This document shows, piece by piece, positions 8,605 to 17,964 of a stretch of 64,000 nt of DNA (positions are counted from its first letter, which is position 1; the number at the start of each line of letters is the position of its first letter). Position numbers and translations under genes: made by a program. Under the pieces are notes generated by a model, which made no database searches, had not been told where the DNA came from, and saw only the letters and a program-made list of their open reading frames with translations. The stretch comes from Hyphomicrobiales bacterium (GTDB lineage: Bacteria > Pseudomonadota > Alphaproteobacteria > Rhizobiales > Rhizobiaceae), in contig UBZT01000009.1 in the NCBI GenBank assembly GCA_900470155.1, positions 310,001 to 374,000 of the forward strand, written 5' to 3'.

Positions 8605-9327
8605 TCACGACCGGGAAGCGAAGTACCAGTCGAGTATGGGAAGCATTGCGACATTGTACCGGTGCGCCGTGTGGTCTGCGTTGCGGATGGCAACCGCACC
8701 GGAAATTTCCTGTTCCTCGGCGTCGCGGGCAAAACGATTGATCGCCTCAACCAGTTCATCTGCCGCAGCGTCGAATTGAAAGATCTGGAAAAACGTCAAC
8801 CTGCGTGAGCGATAGCTCGCATAGACAAGGCCATCGGTCTCGGCCTGAAGGAGGTCAAGCCCCGTCTCTTCCAGCACCTCACGGTGCATGTTGCCGGCGA
8901 GATCACAGACGCCATCTACCACATCGGAAGGATCCAGCGAGCCGGCAGCGAAATAGACCTGACCGGCATTGGCGGTATGCGGCGCCATTTCCACAGCGAT
9001 CAGTGCTCCATCCGACGACACGATCACCGGATAGCCAAACAGGTGGCAGGCGCCGGATCTGTCCTCCTGCTTGCGCCACCAGAGAAAGGTCGAAAATGAT
9101 GCAAGATAGCCATCGGCCTCGATTGTTTCCCCTCTCAACCGAATCCGGTGCTGCAGGACCATCCGACCGTCAAACAGCATTGGATTCGCCGCATGTTCGA
9201 CCGCCCAGTTTTCGGCAACAGCCTCACGCATCGTCTCTTCCAGCGGATGACGGCCTGGCAGTACGGACAGACGATAGGATCTGATCGGTACGACGGTGCC
9301 ATCAATCGGCAGGCCGGTCTCGTCCAT
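8605..9327 (-). CDS. Nudix hydrolase
   Basis: A 240-residue protein with a C-terminal Nudix fold. The Nudix helix is recognisable as REVLEETGLDL (about residues 150-160), with the leading Gly further upstream than in the canonical 23-residue box, so the loop carries an insertion of about six residues and an Asp where Glu is usual. The N-terminal 100 residues are not a recognised domain. It would hydrolyse a nucleoside diphosphate linked to another moiety; the substrate is unknown. The start is ATG at 9327; GTG at 9330 is equally well placed relative to the AAAGG upstream. It lies 15 bases after the EEP-fold gene, suggesting an operon. Confidence 0.72.
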   Translation of the reverse strand: MDETGLPIDGTVVPIRSYRLSVLPGRHPLEETMREAVAENWAVEHAANPMLFDGRMVLQHRIRLRGETIEADGYLASFSTFLWWRKQEDRSGACHLFGYPVIVSSDGALIAVEMAPHTANAGQVYFAAGSLDPSDVVDGVCDLAGNMHREVLEETGLDLLQAETDGLVYASYRSRRLTFFQIFQFDAAADELVEAINRFARDAEEQEISGAVAIRNADHTAHRYNVAMLPILDWYFASRS

Positions 9328-9342
9328 CACAATGATCACCTT

Positions 9343-10452
9343 TCACGGGATATGCAGTGAGATCGCGACGGGGCAGTGATCCGACGCCTTGGGCCTGTCC
9401 CAACCAACGCGCGGATAGCGCTCAATGTCCTGACCCGGGGGAAACGGCGTTCTGAACGGCTGGCCATTGCGGATGATGTCGGGCACGACCGTCGGATTGG
9501 CGCGTGCCAGTGCCGGTGACAGCCAGATATAATCCAGTTGGCAGAGATGCTGCTCTTGCGGTCCCCTCGCGTGGTAAAGCGTCCAGCGATCGAGCACATC
9601 GCGTCGCAACATGGCGTTTTCGGCAAAACCGTCCCCTGACAAAACATCAAGTGCGCTGTTCAGCCCCCCGACCGGCTCAAAACGATAGCCGCGACGGCGC
9701 TCGCCGATGACATCGACACGCTCCTGATAATCATTCAGATCGCCGCAGATGATGAAATTCATCCCGGCCACATGTTCCTTGCCGAACCGGTTTTCGATGA
9801 TGTGACGAACCGCCTTCAACTCGGCTTCGCGGACGGGCCTTGTCATTTCACGGCCATCCACGCCATCGCGACCGTTGGTCATCGATTTCAGATGCAGCAC
9901 ATAAAGCGTCAGCGGGCGTCCACCAATGCGCAGATCAAGTTCCAGACAGTCCCGTTTGAAGATCTTGTCATCCGGCTGCAGGTTTGGCCCGAGGCCGGTG
10001 TGGTAGAGCGACAGGTTGCGATAGGTCAGCGCCGCATGGCTCTTGATATCGACAAGCTCGATCCGCTCGCCGTCGCGGGTCTGCTCGCGCATCAGCACGG
10101 CCACATCGATGCCACGGCTGTCATTGCCCTCGATGATGTATTTTTGCCTGTAACCGGCGCCCACCATGCGGAAGAGATAGCCATACTCGAACGCCTGAAG
10201 CGCCTCCATATTGTCCACCTCCTGCAGGCAGAGGATATCCGCATCTGCGTCTGCGATCGCGAGCGCTGATAACTGCCGGGTGTCGTCGGTCGTCGCCACC
10301 ACCCGCGCGGCCTCCAACTGCTGGTAGCCAAGCTCCGTCTTGATCTCGAAGAGTTTCAGCACACGATCGGCGCGCAATTGATTGCGAAAGCCGGTAAAAT
10401 CAAATCGGGTGATGAGGTTTTCAATATTGAAGGTTGCGATACGCAGCGACAT
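9343..10452 (-). CDS. endonuclease/exonuclease/phosphatase-fold protein
   Basis: A 369-residue EEP-superfamily protein. The first strand is LRIATFNIENL (catalytic Asn), followed by ADILCLQEVDNMEALQAF (metal-binding Glu), a central YVLHLKSM strand, NFIICGDLNDYQ (Asp and Asn), and a C-terminal KASDHCPVAI with the catalytic Asp-His pair. All classical active-site positions are present, so a metal-dependent phosphodiesterase or phosphatase is expected; the substrate (DNA, phospholipid or small molecule) cannot be assigned. No signal peptide is visible. The ATG at 10452 has AAAGG upstream and starts directly on the first core strand; a GTG at 10491 lacks a binding site. Confidence 0.8.
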   Translation of the reverse strand: MSLRIATFNIENLITRFDFTGFRNQLRADRVLKLFEIKTELGYQQLEAARVVATTDDTRQLSALAIADADADILCLQEVDNMEALQAFEYGYLFRMVGAGYRQKYIIEGNDSRGIDVAVLMREQTRDGERIELVDIKSHAALTYRNLSLYHTGLGPNLQPDDKIFKRDCLELDLRIGGRPLTLYVLHLKSMTNGRDGVDGREMTRPVREAELKAVRHIIENRFGKEHVAGMNFIICGDLNDYQERVDVIGERRRGYRFEPVGGLNSALDVLSGDGFAENAMLRRDVLDRWTLYHARGPQEQHLCQLDYIWLSPALARANPTVVPDIIRNGQPFRTPFPPGQDIERYPRVGWDRPKASDHCPVAISLHIP

Positions 10453-10596
10453 CTCGGATTGCAACCTTTCGAACGGCAGCGGAGCATTCACTAAAACGAC
10501 CGGACACCGTTATGGCATTGATTTGCGCATCACGCGACAAGACAGGCTGCATCAGGTATGTTTTTCCAATCCGCTCCACCTTGCGACCAGCCTTCT

Positions 10597-11622
10597 TCAA
10601 AGCCGCCAACCGCAACCGATGACCACGGGCACCACCGCCCCCACCTGCAATCGTTCTCGCCAGTGCGCCCGAAGGGATTGGCCATCACCGAGACGAAGGG
10701 TCATCGAATACCGCTCGCCTTCGAAGACGACGTTTTCCACCACAGCCGGCAAACCTCCCTCACCGATATGAACATCCTGCGGGCGCACCAGCACATCCAC
10801 CGAAGGTCCATTGTCCAAACTTGTGAGCGCAAGTTGGACTGCCCGCCAGTCAAGATCGCGTGTTGCCGCGGCACCCGCACGGACGGACAAGATGGCACCG
10901 CGTCCGACCAGCTCTCCCACCCGCCGTCCCTCCGGCCGCGCATAAAGCTCGGCAGGCGATGCCATCTGCAGCAACCTGCCCTCCGCCATCACGGCGACAT
11001 CGGTCGCCAGCGCCATCGCTTCCGCCTGATCATGCGTCACATAGATCATCGTGGCGCCCGAACGGGCGTGAAACTCGCGGAAAGCATCCTCCATCTCGCC
11101 TCTCAGATGGCGGTCTAGATTGGCCAGCGGCTCGTCCAGCAGCACGACATCGGGAGATGTTACAAGGCAACGGGCGAGCGCCACCCGCTGACGCTGCCCA
11201 CCGGACAATGCGGCCGGTCGGCGGTCCGCATAGACCTCAAGCCGCACCGATCGCAGCGCTTCCAACACTTTTTCCCGATACCGTTCGCCGCTGACGCCAC
11301 GCACTTTCAACGGGTAACCGACATTCTCGGCAACGGTCATGTGCGGCCAGAGCGCGTAGGACTGGAAGACCATGGCCATGTTGCGCCGTTCAGGCGCCAC
11401 GACCTGTGCCGCATCGGACATCACCCGGTCGCCAAGCTGGATCATCCCACCCGTCGGCGCCTCGAAACCCGCGACCATGCGCAACACCGTCGTCTTGCCG
11501 CAGCCGGACGGGCCGAGCAGCGCCAGAAAGCCACCGTCGCGGATTTCCATCGAGACCGCGTCAACAGCCGGTCGGCCGGTGCCAAAATCCTTCGTCAGTT
11601 GATGCAAAATCAATTTCGCCAC
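10597..11622 (-). CDS. Fe(III)-type ABC transporter ATP-binding protein
   Basis: A 341-residue ABC ATPase of the FbpC/PotA group. Walker A is GPSGCGKTT, the signature is LSGGQRQRVALAR, Walker B is VVLLDEPLANLD, and the H-loop is YVTHDQAEAMAL. The C-terminal 110 residues form the TOBE/MOP regulatory domain. The start is GTG at 11622, inside the end of the permease gene (13-base overlap), so the two are co-translated. The operon order is binding protein, permease, ATPase. The Fe(III) assignment is from overall architecture (fused permease, FbpA-like binding protein); polyamine, thiamine or phosphonate transport are alternatives. Confidence 0.85.
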   Translation of the reverse strand: MAKLILHQLTKDFGTGRPAVDAVSMEIRDGGFLALLGPSGCGKTTVLRMVAGFEAPTGGMIQLGDRVMSDAAQVVAPERRNMAMVFQSYALWPHMTVAENVGYPLKVRGVSGERYREKVLEALRSVRLEVYADRRPAALSGGQRQRVALARCLVTSPDVVLLDEPLANLDRHLRGEMEDAFREFHARSGATMIYVTHDQAEAMALATDVAVMAEGRLLQMASPAELYARPEGRRVGELVGRGAILSVRAGAAATRDLDWRAVQLALTSLDNGPSVDVLVRPQDVHIGEGGLPAVVENVVFEGERYSMTLRLGDGQSLRAHWRERLQVGAVVPVVIGCGWRL

Positions 11623-13304
11623 GGCACGACACCTTTCGGCAGCCAGGCCGCCATCCACTCGAGAAGCAACATCAGGATCACGATCATCACCACCACCAGG
11701 ACGGAAAGGGCGGCGGCAAGATCGAAGGAGCCGCTGTCGTCGAGATTGTAGATCGCGACACCCAGCGTCTGCGTACCCGCTGACCACAACAGCGCAGACA
11801 CAGTCAGCTCATTGCAGGCAATGAGGAAAACGAGAATCACCGATGCGCCGGCAGCAGGCGCGATCAACGGCACCAATATCTCGGCAAGACGTCGCCAGAA
11901 CCCGGCGCCCGACAACCGGGCTGCCTCTTCCAGTGCCGGATCGAGCTGCCGGAAGGCGCTGATGATCGGCTTCAGGCCGACGGCAAAAAAGCTGGACAGA
12001 TAGGCAAGCAGGATGATCCACAGCGTCCCGTACAAGCTGACGCCGACAAGCGGAATCGGCGCGGCAAAGATCAGAATGAAAGCAACGGCAATGACGATCC
12101 CCGGCAGAGCATAAGGGATTTCGATCATCGCCGCGATCAGTCCCGTCCAGCGGCTTTTTGTGTGCGTCAGGGCGTAGGCGGTGAGCACGCCGAAAACCAG
12201 AAGCCCGAAGGCGGTCAGACCGGCGAGAAACAACGAATTGACGAAAGCCGTCTGGGTCACGGCCTGGCGGAAGAGAATCTCTTCATAGGCCGAGAGAGAA
12301 ATGGTCTTCCACGAAAACACGACACCATAGGTCGAGACCAGGGATCCGGCCACAAGCGCCAGAAACGGAAGCACCAGCATTGCGAAAAGCAAGAACCACA
12401 GTGCCAGCTCGACGGGCAGCCGCCAGAGGCCGAGATTGAAACTCGCGGTCAGACCCGCGCCGCCGACGGTGCGGTATTCCCGGCTGCGCAGCACCCGTTC
12501 CTGCAGACCAAGGCCAGCGACGGCGAGGATCGCGATCATGGCCGAAAGCAACGCGATGTCGCCGAATGTGTTCGGACCGAAACTGGCAAAGCGCGCATAG
12601 ATCAATGTCGGCAAAGTGTAGATGGCGGCAGGCATGCCAAGAATGGCTGGTATTCCGAAATTGCCGACGCCCGAGACAAATGCGATGGCAGCCCCTGCGA
12701 TGAGCCCGGGCATGGCGAGCGGCAAGACGATATCGCCCAGCACCTGCCGCGACGAGGCGCCCGAGAGTTTGGCCGCATCGATGCCCTCCTGCGGCAGCGC
12801 CAGCAGGCCGGCTCTGAGCGAAAGAAAGACGAGCGGCGCATGCTGGACGCCAAACAGCAGGGCAATGCCATAGATCGAATAGAGCGGCTGCGGACTGCCG
12901 AGCGGCGGGGCAAGCCCGATTGCCTTGAGCAGCGGACTGGACGGCCCGGACAGCCCGACCCAGGACAGCGCAGTCACCTGTGGCGGGATCATCGTCGGCA
13001 GCATGAACAGGAAGCCCAGCACGCCCCTCGCCCGCACATTGGTCAGGGACAGGGCCAGCGCAAACGACGCGCCGATGATCAGGGCGACAATCATCCCGAG
13101 GAAGGAGGTCGTGAGCGTATTGAGGGTCGCCTGCCAGACAGCCGGCTCACGCAGCAGCTCCAATGCCTTGCCGCTCCAGATCGAGCGAAATCCGGCCGCG
13201 ACGAGACGCAGCAGTGGCATCGCACAAAGGCTAAAGACGAGCAGGCCGACAAAGGGGAACAGCCAGCGAGGCTGGCTGTTCGTCGGCTGTAAAGGAAGTG
13301 GCAT
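11610..13304 (-). CDS. Fe(III)-type ABC transporter permease (fused double domain)
   Basis: A 564-residue integral membrane protein with about 12 hydrophobic segments, made of two consecutive binding-protein-dependent permease domains. Each has an EAA-type loop: GIDAAKLSGASSRQVLGDIVLP around residue 180, and ALEEAARLSGAGFWRRLAEILVP around residue 470. The fused form is typical of FbpB/SfuB-like importers. The ATG at 13304 is chosen; a TTG at 13316 would overlap the binding-protein stop (TTGA) and could be used by coupling. It lies directly downstream of the binding-protein gene and overlaps the ATPase gene. Confidence 0.88.
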   Translation of the reverse strand: MPLPLQPTNSQPRWLFPFVGLLVFSLCAMPLLRLVAAGFRSIWSGKALELLREPAVWQATLNTLTTSFLGMIVALIIGASFALALSLTNVRARGVLGFLFMLPTMIPPQVTALSWVGLSGPSSPLLKAIGLAPPLGSPQPLYSIYGIALLFGVQHAPLVFLSLRAGLLALPQEGIDAAKLSGASSRQVLGDIVLPLAMPGLIAGAAIAFVSGVGNFGIPAILGMPAAIYTLPTLIYARFASFGPNTFGDIALLSAMIAILAVAGLGLQERVLRSREYRTVGGAGLTASFNLGLWRLPVELALWFLLFAMLVLPFLALVAGSLVSTYGVVFSWKTISLSAYEEILFRQAVTQTAFVNSLFLAGLTAFGLLVFGVLTAYALTHTKSRWTGLIAAMIEIPYALPGIVIAVAFILIFAAPIPLVGVSLYGTLWIILLAYLSSFFAVGLKPIISAFRQLDPALEEAARLSGAGFWRRLAEILVPLIAPAAGASVILVFLIACNELTVSALLWSAGTQTLGVAIYNLDDSGSFDLAAALSVLVVVMIVILMLLLEWMAAWLPKGVVPWRN

Positions 13305-13312
13305 TGCGGGGA

Positions 13313-14293
13313 TCAATTGGTGCCGAAGATACCGGAGAAGGTCTTGAGATCCTCTTCGCTGGCCTTCAGCGCTTCGCTGGCATTGATCGGCAGCACCTTG
13401 ATGGTGTCACGCGCCGGGAAGCCTTCCGGAACGGCCATGCCGTTACGCGCCGGGATATAACCGAGCTTGAGGAAACCTTCCTGGCCCTTCTCGGAAAGCA
13501 CGTAGTCGACAAAAAGTTTAGCCGCATCGGCATTCTTACTGGTCGATAGGATCGCGACCGGCTCTGTCACGGCAGACACGCCCTCTGCCGGGAAGACGAA
13601 TTCGACAGGCGCACCCTTGGCCTTTTCGCGCAGCGGCATGTAGTCGACGACCACGCCGTAAGCCTTTTCACCGGTCGCAACCGACTTCAGCACCGCACCA
13701 TTGCCGCCCGATGCGGTCGCGCCGTTGGCCTGCAGGGCCCTGTAATAATCCCAGCCGAGGCCATCGACACCAACCAGAGTCTGGGCATGGATGAGCGCGG
13801 CACCCGAAGTCAGCGGGCTCGGCATGGTGACGACGCCCTTGGCCTCCGGCTTTGCCAGGTCGCTCCACGAGGTCGGCTTCATGCCGGCTGCCGTGTTGTA
13901 CATGATGCCGGTGGTGATCAGCTTCGTCGAATAATAGGCGCCGTCCGCGTCATAGAGGCTGGCATCGTAATTGGCTGCTTCCGGCGACTTGTAGGCAAGC
14001 AACTGGCCGGCCTGCTTCATCCGCTCGAGCGTCACGGTGTCGGCAATCAGCAGCACGTCGGCGACCGGATTACCGGCTTCGATCTCGGCCATCAGCTTGG
14101 CCATGATCTTCGGCGTGCCATCACGAACCCAGTCGACCTTGACGTCCGGATGGACCGCCATAAAGCCGTCGACGGTCGCCTGTGCGTCTTCGTTCGGCTG
14201 GCTGGTATAGAGGACAAGATTGGCAGCATTTGCCGACACGGCCGTCAAGCTGAGCGAAACAAGTGCGGTAAAGGCGCAAAGGAGCGTTTTCAT
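13313..14293 (-). CDS. Fe(III)-type ABC transporter substrate-binding protein
   Basis: A 326-residue periplasmic binding protein with a clear signal peptide ending at ANA-A (about residue 23). The mature part begins NLVLYTSQPNEDAQATVDGF, the FbpA/AfuA-like opening, and ends with GYIPARNGMAVPE and a C-terminal helix. Tyr pairs (YY at about 115 and 180) could be metal ligands, as in FbpA, but the alignment is not secure. The GAGGA ribosome binding site lies about 9 bases before the ATG. First gene of the importer operon; transcribed away from the CASTOR/POLLUX-like channel gene across a 214-base control region. Confidence 0.82.
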   Translation of the reverse strand: MKTLLCAFTALVSLSLTAVSANAANLVLYTSQPNEDAQATVDGFMAVHPDVKVDWVRDGTPKIMAKLMAEIEAGNPVADVLLIADTVTLERMKQAGQLLAYKSPEAANYDASLYDADGAYYSTKLITTGIMYNTAAGMKPTSWSDLAKPEAKGVVTMPSPLTSGAALIHAQTLVGVDGLGWDYYRALQANGATASGGNGAVLKSVATGEKAYGVVVDYMPLREKAKGAPVEFVFPAEGVSAVTEPVAILSTSKNADAAKLFVDYVLSEKGQEGFLKLGYIPARNGMAVPEGFPARDTIKVLPINASEALKASEEDLKTFSGIFGTN

Positions 14294-14507
14294 CGGGGTA
14301 TCCTCGTTTTAAGAAGCTACAGCTCCTTAGGGGCTCCCTTTGACAGGTGGATGACACCCGCACCGGTTCCCCAATGGATATCGCGCAGCCGCGCCTGCAC
14401 CGCCGATGAACTATTGTTGGGTGGGCTGTCGCAAAGCGGTCCATCCAAGCATTGCGGCGGACGCAAAATACTGCGATCTGAAAACGAAATTTCACGGGAA
14501 AATCAGC

Positions 14508-16412
14508 ATGATGAAGACTGGCAGCCATTGGCGCGCACGCTTGCGGTATGAGTTCGACAAGAGCATGGCGGCCGGCGCAATCGCGCTCATGGGTTGGCTG
14601 GCGCTGATATCGCTGATCGTCATCGTGCTCGCCGGCATCTTTCTCGCCTTGACCGGCATCGCGCCGGAAGGCGGCGAGCCGGTCAGCTTCATCGAAGCGG
14701 CATGGGAATCCCTGATGCGCACCATGGACGCAGGCACCATGGGCGGCGATGTCGGCTGGTCGTTCCGCATGGTCTCGCTTGCCGTGACCATCGCCGGCAT
14801 CTTCGTCTTCTCCGCCCTCATCGGCGTCATCAGCTCGGGTCTTGAAAACAAGCTGGACGAGTTGCGCAAGGGCCGTTCGCGGGTGCTGGAAGCTGATCAC
14901 ACCATTATCCTCAACTGGTCGCCGTCGATCTTCGACATCATCAGTGAACTGGTGATCGCCAACCAGAGCCGCCGCAATCCGCGCATCGTCATCATGGCGG
15001 GCAAAGACAAGGTGGAGATGGAGGATGAAATCGCCACCAAGGTCGATGATCTGAAGAACACCAAGATCATCTGCCGCAGCGGCGACCCGACCGATCTCTA
15101 TGACCTGGACATCGTCAACGCCCAGACATCCCGTTCGATCATCGTGCTGTCACCGGAAGACGAGGATGCCGATTCCCGCGTCATCAAGTCAGTCCTTGCC
15201 CTGGTCAACGATCCGAAGCGCCGAGCCGAGCCCTATATGATCGCAGCCGAAATCCGCAATGCGGCCAATGCCGAAGTCGCCCGGATCGTCGGCGGCAGCG
15301 AAATGCAGCTCATCCTCGCCGACGACCTGATCTCAAGGATCGTGGTCCATACGAGCCGCCAGTCGGGCCTGTCCGCCGTCTATTCCGAACTGCTCGATTT
15401 CGACGGCTGCGAAATCTACACGCTCGAACAGCCGGACCTGACCGGTAAGCCTTTCGGCACGGCGGTGATGAGCTATCAGGCGAGCACACTGATCGGCATC
15501 TGCGACAACAATGGCGCAGTGCACCTCAATCCGCCGCCGAACCGCGTATTCGAGGCCGGGGAAAAGGCCATCATCATTTCCGAGGACGACGCCTCGATCA
15601 AACTGGATGCCGGCAAGACGACCGTGGCACAGAGCATGATCCTTGCACCCGTCATCCACGAAAAGCAGGCGGAGCGCACATTGATCCTCGGCTGGAACCG
15701 CCGTGGTCCGATCATTGCGACCGAGCTTTCCCGCTATGTTGCGCCCGGTTCGCGCCTGACGATTGCGGCTCAAACGCCGAATTTCGAAAGCGAAGTCTCG
15801 GCACTGGCCATCGACCGGAGCATCATGACAGTTGAAGCCAGATCGATCGACACCAGCCATCGCAGCACCTTGAACGAACTGGATATCCCGTCTTACGACC
15901 ATGTCCTGGTGCTCGGCTACAGCGACACGATGGCGGCCCAGACGGCCGACACCCACACCCTGATCACCCTGCTGCAACTGCGCCAGATCGCCGAGCGTGC
16001 CGGAAAGCACATCAGCGTCGTCAGCGAAATGATCGACATCCGCAATCGCCAATTGGCGGAGGTCACACGAGCCGACGACTTCGTCGTCAGCAACAAGCTG
16101 GTCAGCCTGATGCTCGCGCAGGCATCTGAGAATGCCTATATGGCCGCGATCTTCGGCGAACTGCTGGATGAGGCCGGCTCGGAGATCTACATGCGACCGA
16201 TGTCGGATTATGTTGCGATCGACAAGCCTGTGAACTTTTACACCGTCACGCTTTCGGCCCTGCGCCGTGGCGAGGTAGCGATCGGCTACCGCAAGCAGAA
16301 TGACGCAGATGCCGATCTGCGCCGCCTCGGCGGCGTGGTGGTCAATCCACCCAAGGCACCAATGATGCATTTCAATCCGGACGACATGGTCATCGTCCTG
16401 GCCACCGACTGA
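14508..16412 (+). CDS. CASTOR/POLLUX-like ion channel with RCK/TrkA-N domains
   Basis: A 634-residue membrane protein. A first transmembrane segment (about 22-50) is followed by the pore helix and filter region WESLMRTMDAGTMGGD (about 65-80), then a second transmembrane segment (about 88-115). The long cytosolic part contains two NAD-binding-like RCK halves, starting at DHTIILNWSP (about 130) and RTLILGWNRRGPII (about 390). This layout matches the CASTOR/POLLUX (DMI1) family known from legume root symbiosis and its uncharacterised bacterial relatives. Ion selectivity is not certain; potassium or calcium are candidates. The ATG at 14508 (or the next codon) follows GGGAA. Single gene with its own promoter region and a terminator behind it. 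Confidence 0.82.
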   Translation: MMKTGSHWRARLRYEFDKSMAAGAIALMGWLALISLIVIVLAGIFLALTGIAPEGGEPVSFIEAAWESLMRTMDAGTMGGDVGWSFRMVSLAVTIAGIFVFSALIGVISSGLENKLDELRKGRSRVLEADHTIILNWSPSIFDIISELVIANQSRRNPRIVIMAGKDKVEMEDEIATKVDDLKNTKIICRSGDPTDLYDLDIVNAQTSRSIIVLSPEDEDADSRVIKSVLALVNDPKRRAEPYMIAAEIRNAANAEVARIVGGSEMQLILADDLISRIVVHTSRQSGLSAVYSELLDFDGCEIYTLEQPDLTGKPFGTAVMSYQASTLIGICDNNGAVHLNPPPNRVFEAGEKAIIISEDDASIKLDAGKTTVAQSMILAPVIHEKQAERTLILGWNRRGPIIATELSRYVAPGSRLTIAAQTPNFESEVSALAIDRSIMTVEARSIDTSHRSTLNELDIPSYDHVLVLGYSDTMAAQTADTHTLITLLQLRQIAERAGKHISVVSEMIDIRNRQLAEVTRADDFVVSNKLVSLMLAQASENAYMAAIFGELLDEAGSEIYMRPMSDYVAIDKPVNFYTVTLSALRRGEVAIGYRKQNDADADLRRLGGVVVNPPKAPMMHFNPDDMVIVLATD

Positions 16413-16435
16413 CCAAATTCAACCACCGATGTCAA

Positions 16436-16470
16436 AAGGCCCGGATGCAGAAACAACGGCTCCGGGCCTT
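16436..16470. terminator. bidirectional terminator between convergent genes
   Basis: A perfect 10-bp stem, AAGGCCCGGA (16436-16445) with TCCGGGCCTT (16461-16470), and a 15-base loop. It lies between the ends of the channel gene and the aminotransferase gene and can serve both. Confidence 0.7.
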
Positions 16471-16491
16471 CTGAATAGACAGACCGGATGA

Positions 16492-17715
16492 TCAGGCGGC
16501 CTTGGCCAGCATTCCGCCGACAAGGCGACCGAGCCGCTTGATGCCCTCGTCGATCATCTGCTCGTTGGCGCAGGAGAAAGACAGACGCAGCGTGTTGGTA
16601 CCGGAACGGTCGGCAAAAAACGCCTGTCCCGGAACAAAAGCGACCTTTTCTGTCTCCACCGAAAGTGCCAGCAATTCGGCACCATCCATTCCGTCCGGCA
16701 AGGTCACCCAGACGAACATGCCGCCTTCAGGTCGGGTCCAGCTGGTGCCGGCCGGCATGTATTTGTGAAGGGCGGCCAGCATGGCATCGCGCCTTGCGCT
16801 ATAGGCCTTTCTGATTTTGGCGACCTGCGCCTCGAAATGGCGTTCGGCGACATGGGTAATGGCGATCTGGTTGATCGAGGACGAATGCAGATCGGCCGCC
16901 TGTTTCATCAAGACGAGCTTGCGGATGACCGCAGTCGAGGCCACGACGTAACCGACGCGCAAGCCCGGCGCCAGCGTCTTGGAGAAGCTGCCGCAATAGA
17001 TCGTGCGGGTATTTTCGATCGAGCCGCTGCGTTCGATGTCGAGAGCGAGGATCGGTGTCACAGCCTCGCCTCCATACCGCAGATGTTGGTAGGCAGCGTC
17101 CTCGATGACGGCAATATCGAGTTCATCGGCCAGAGCCAGCAGGCGCTTGCGCTCCTCAAGCGTCACCGTCTCCCCGGTTGGATTGGAGAAATCGGCAGAG
17201 AGATAGGCAAACTTGACCGCTCCACCATTGCCGTTCGCAGCTGCCGCGTAGCTCGCTGGCGTGCGGTTGCCAAGGCTGAGCTGATCGTAGGTCGGTTCAT
17301 AGGCGTTGAACGCCTGCAGGGCGCCCAGATAGGTCGGCCAGTTGACCAGGGCCGTATCCCCCGGCGACAGGAACAGCTTGCCGAGATAGTCCAGTGCCTG
17401 CTGAGAGCCCGATGTGATGAAGATATTGTCGATGCCGCACGCGATGCCGAGCCGGGCCATGTCCGCCTGCAACCATTCGCGCAGCGGCTTGTAACCTTCC
17501 GAAACCGAATATTGCAGGGCGCCACTCGCCTGTCCGCCGGTGAAAATATCGGCATAGGCTTCCCTGAAAGCCTCGTCCGGAAACAGGGCTGGATCCGGAA
17601 TACCACCGGCAAAAGAAATGATCTCCGGCCGGTCGAGCAGCTTCAGCAGTTCACGGATTTCCGATGCGCGCATACGCGATGAGCGCGTAGCGAAAATATG
17701 ATCCCAATTGAGCAC
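16492..17715 (-). CDS. PLP-dependent aminotransferase (2-aminoadipate/aromatic type, class I/II)
   Basis: A 407-residue fold-type I aminotransferase. It starts WDHIFATRSSRMRASEIRELL, followed by SFAGGIPDPALFPDEAF, as in LysN-like and MocR-related aminotransferases. SGSQQALD, the DFSNPTGETV block, EDAAYQ and the PLP-lysine motif YCGSFSKTLAPGLRVGY are all present. There is no N-terminal HTH, so it is the free enzyme rather than a MocR regulator. The amino donor and acceptor cannot be assigned precisely; 2-aminoadipate, kynurenine, valine or aromatic substrates are known for relatives. The start is GTG at 17715 with GAGGA 7 bases upstream. Transcribed alone on minus; the upstream intergenic region (17716-17964) holds only the terminator of the chemoreceptor gene. 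Confidence 0.85.
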   Translation of the reverse strand: MLNWDHIFATRSSRMRASEIRELLKLLDRPEIISFAGGIPDPALFPDEAFREAYADIFTGGQASGALQYSVSEGYKPLREWLQADMARLGIACGIDNIFITSGSQQALDYLGKLFLSPGDTALVNWPTYLGALQAFNAYEPTYDQLSLGNRTPASYAAAANGNGGAVKFAYLSADFSNPTGETVTLEERKRLLALADELDIAVIEDAAYQHLRYGGEAVTPILALDIERSGSIENTRTIYCGSFSKTLAPGLRVGYVVASTAVIRKLVLMKQAADLHSSSINQIAITHVAERHFEAQVAKIRKAYSARRDAMLAALHKYMPAGTSWTRPEGGMFVWVTLPDGMDGAELLALSVETEKVAFVPGQAFFADRSGTNTLRLSFSCANEQMIDEGIKRLGRLVGGMLAKAA

Positions 17716-17892
17716 GGCGTTTCCTCGGATGGTCTTCTTTGACACCCCACGAGACCACAAAAACCGCAATATGTCAATAATACTGACCTATTTGTGATAA
17801 ACGGTTACAAGCAATTGAAATAAATGAATTTACGGGATTAAATCTAATGGATTTCACGTCTATTTCGCCCCATTCGAAACGCGAAAACGCAA

Positions 17893-17923
17893 ATCCCGGA
17901 AGCCATGTCCATGGCCCCGGGAT
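17893..17923 (-). terminator. possible terminator after the chemoreceptor gene
   Basis: A 7-bp stem, ATCCCGG (17893-17899) with CCGGGAT (17917-17923), followed on the minus strand by a T-rich but interrupted run. It sits about 40 bases after the chemoreceptor stop. Confidence 0.45.
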
Positions 17924-17964
17924 CTGCATATATATCCGCCAAAAGACGACCGGCATTTATGCCT

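Noticed and set aside
12162..13292. A 376-codon plus-strand frame opposite the Fe(III)-type permease
   Set aside because: Very Gln/Arg/Glu-rich translation, which is what the complement of hydrophobic membrane codons gives. Not a gene.
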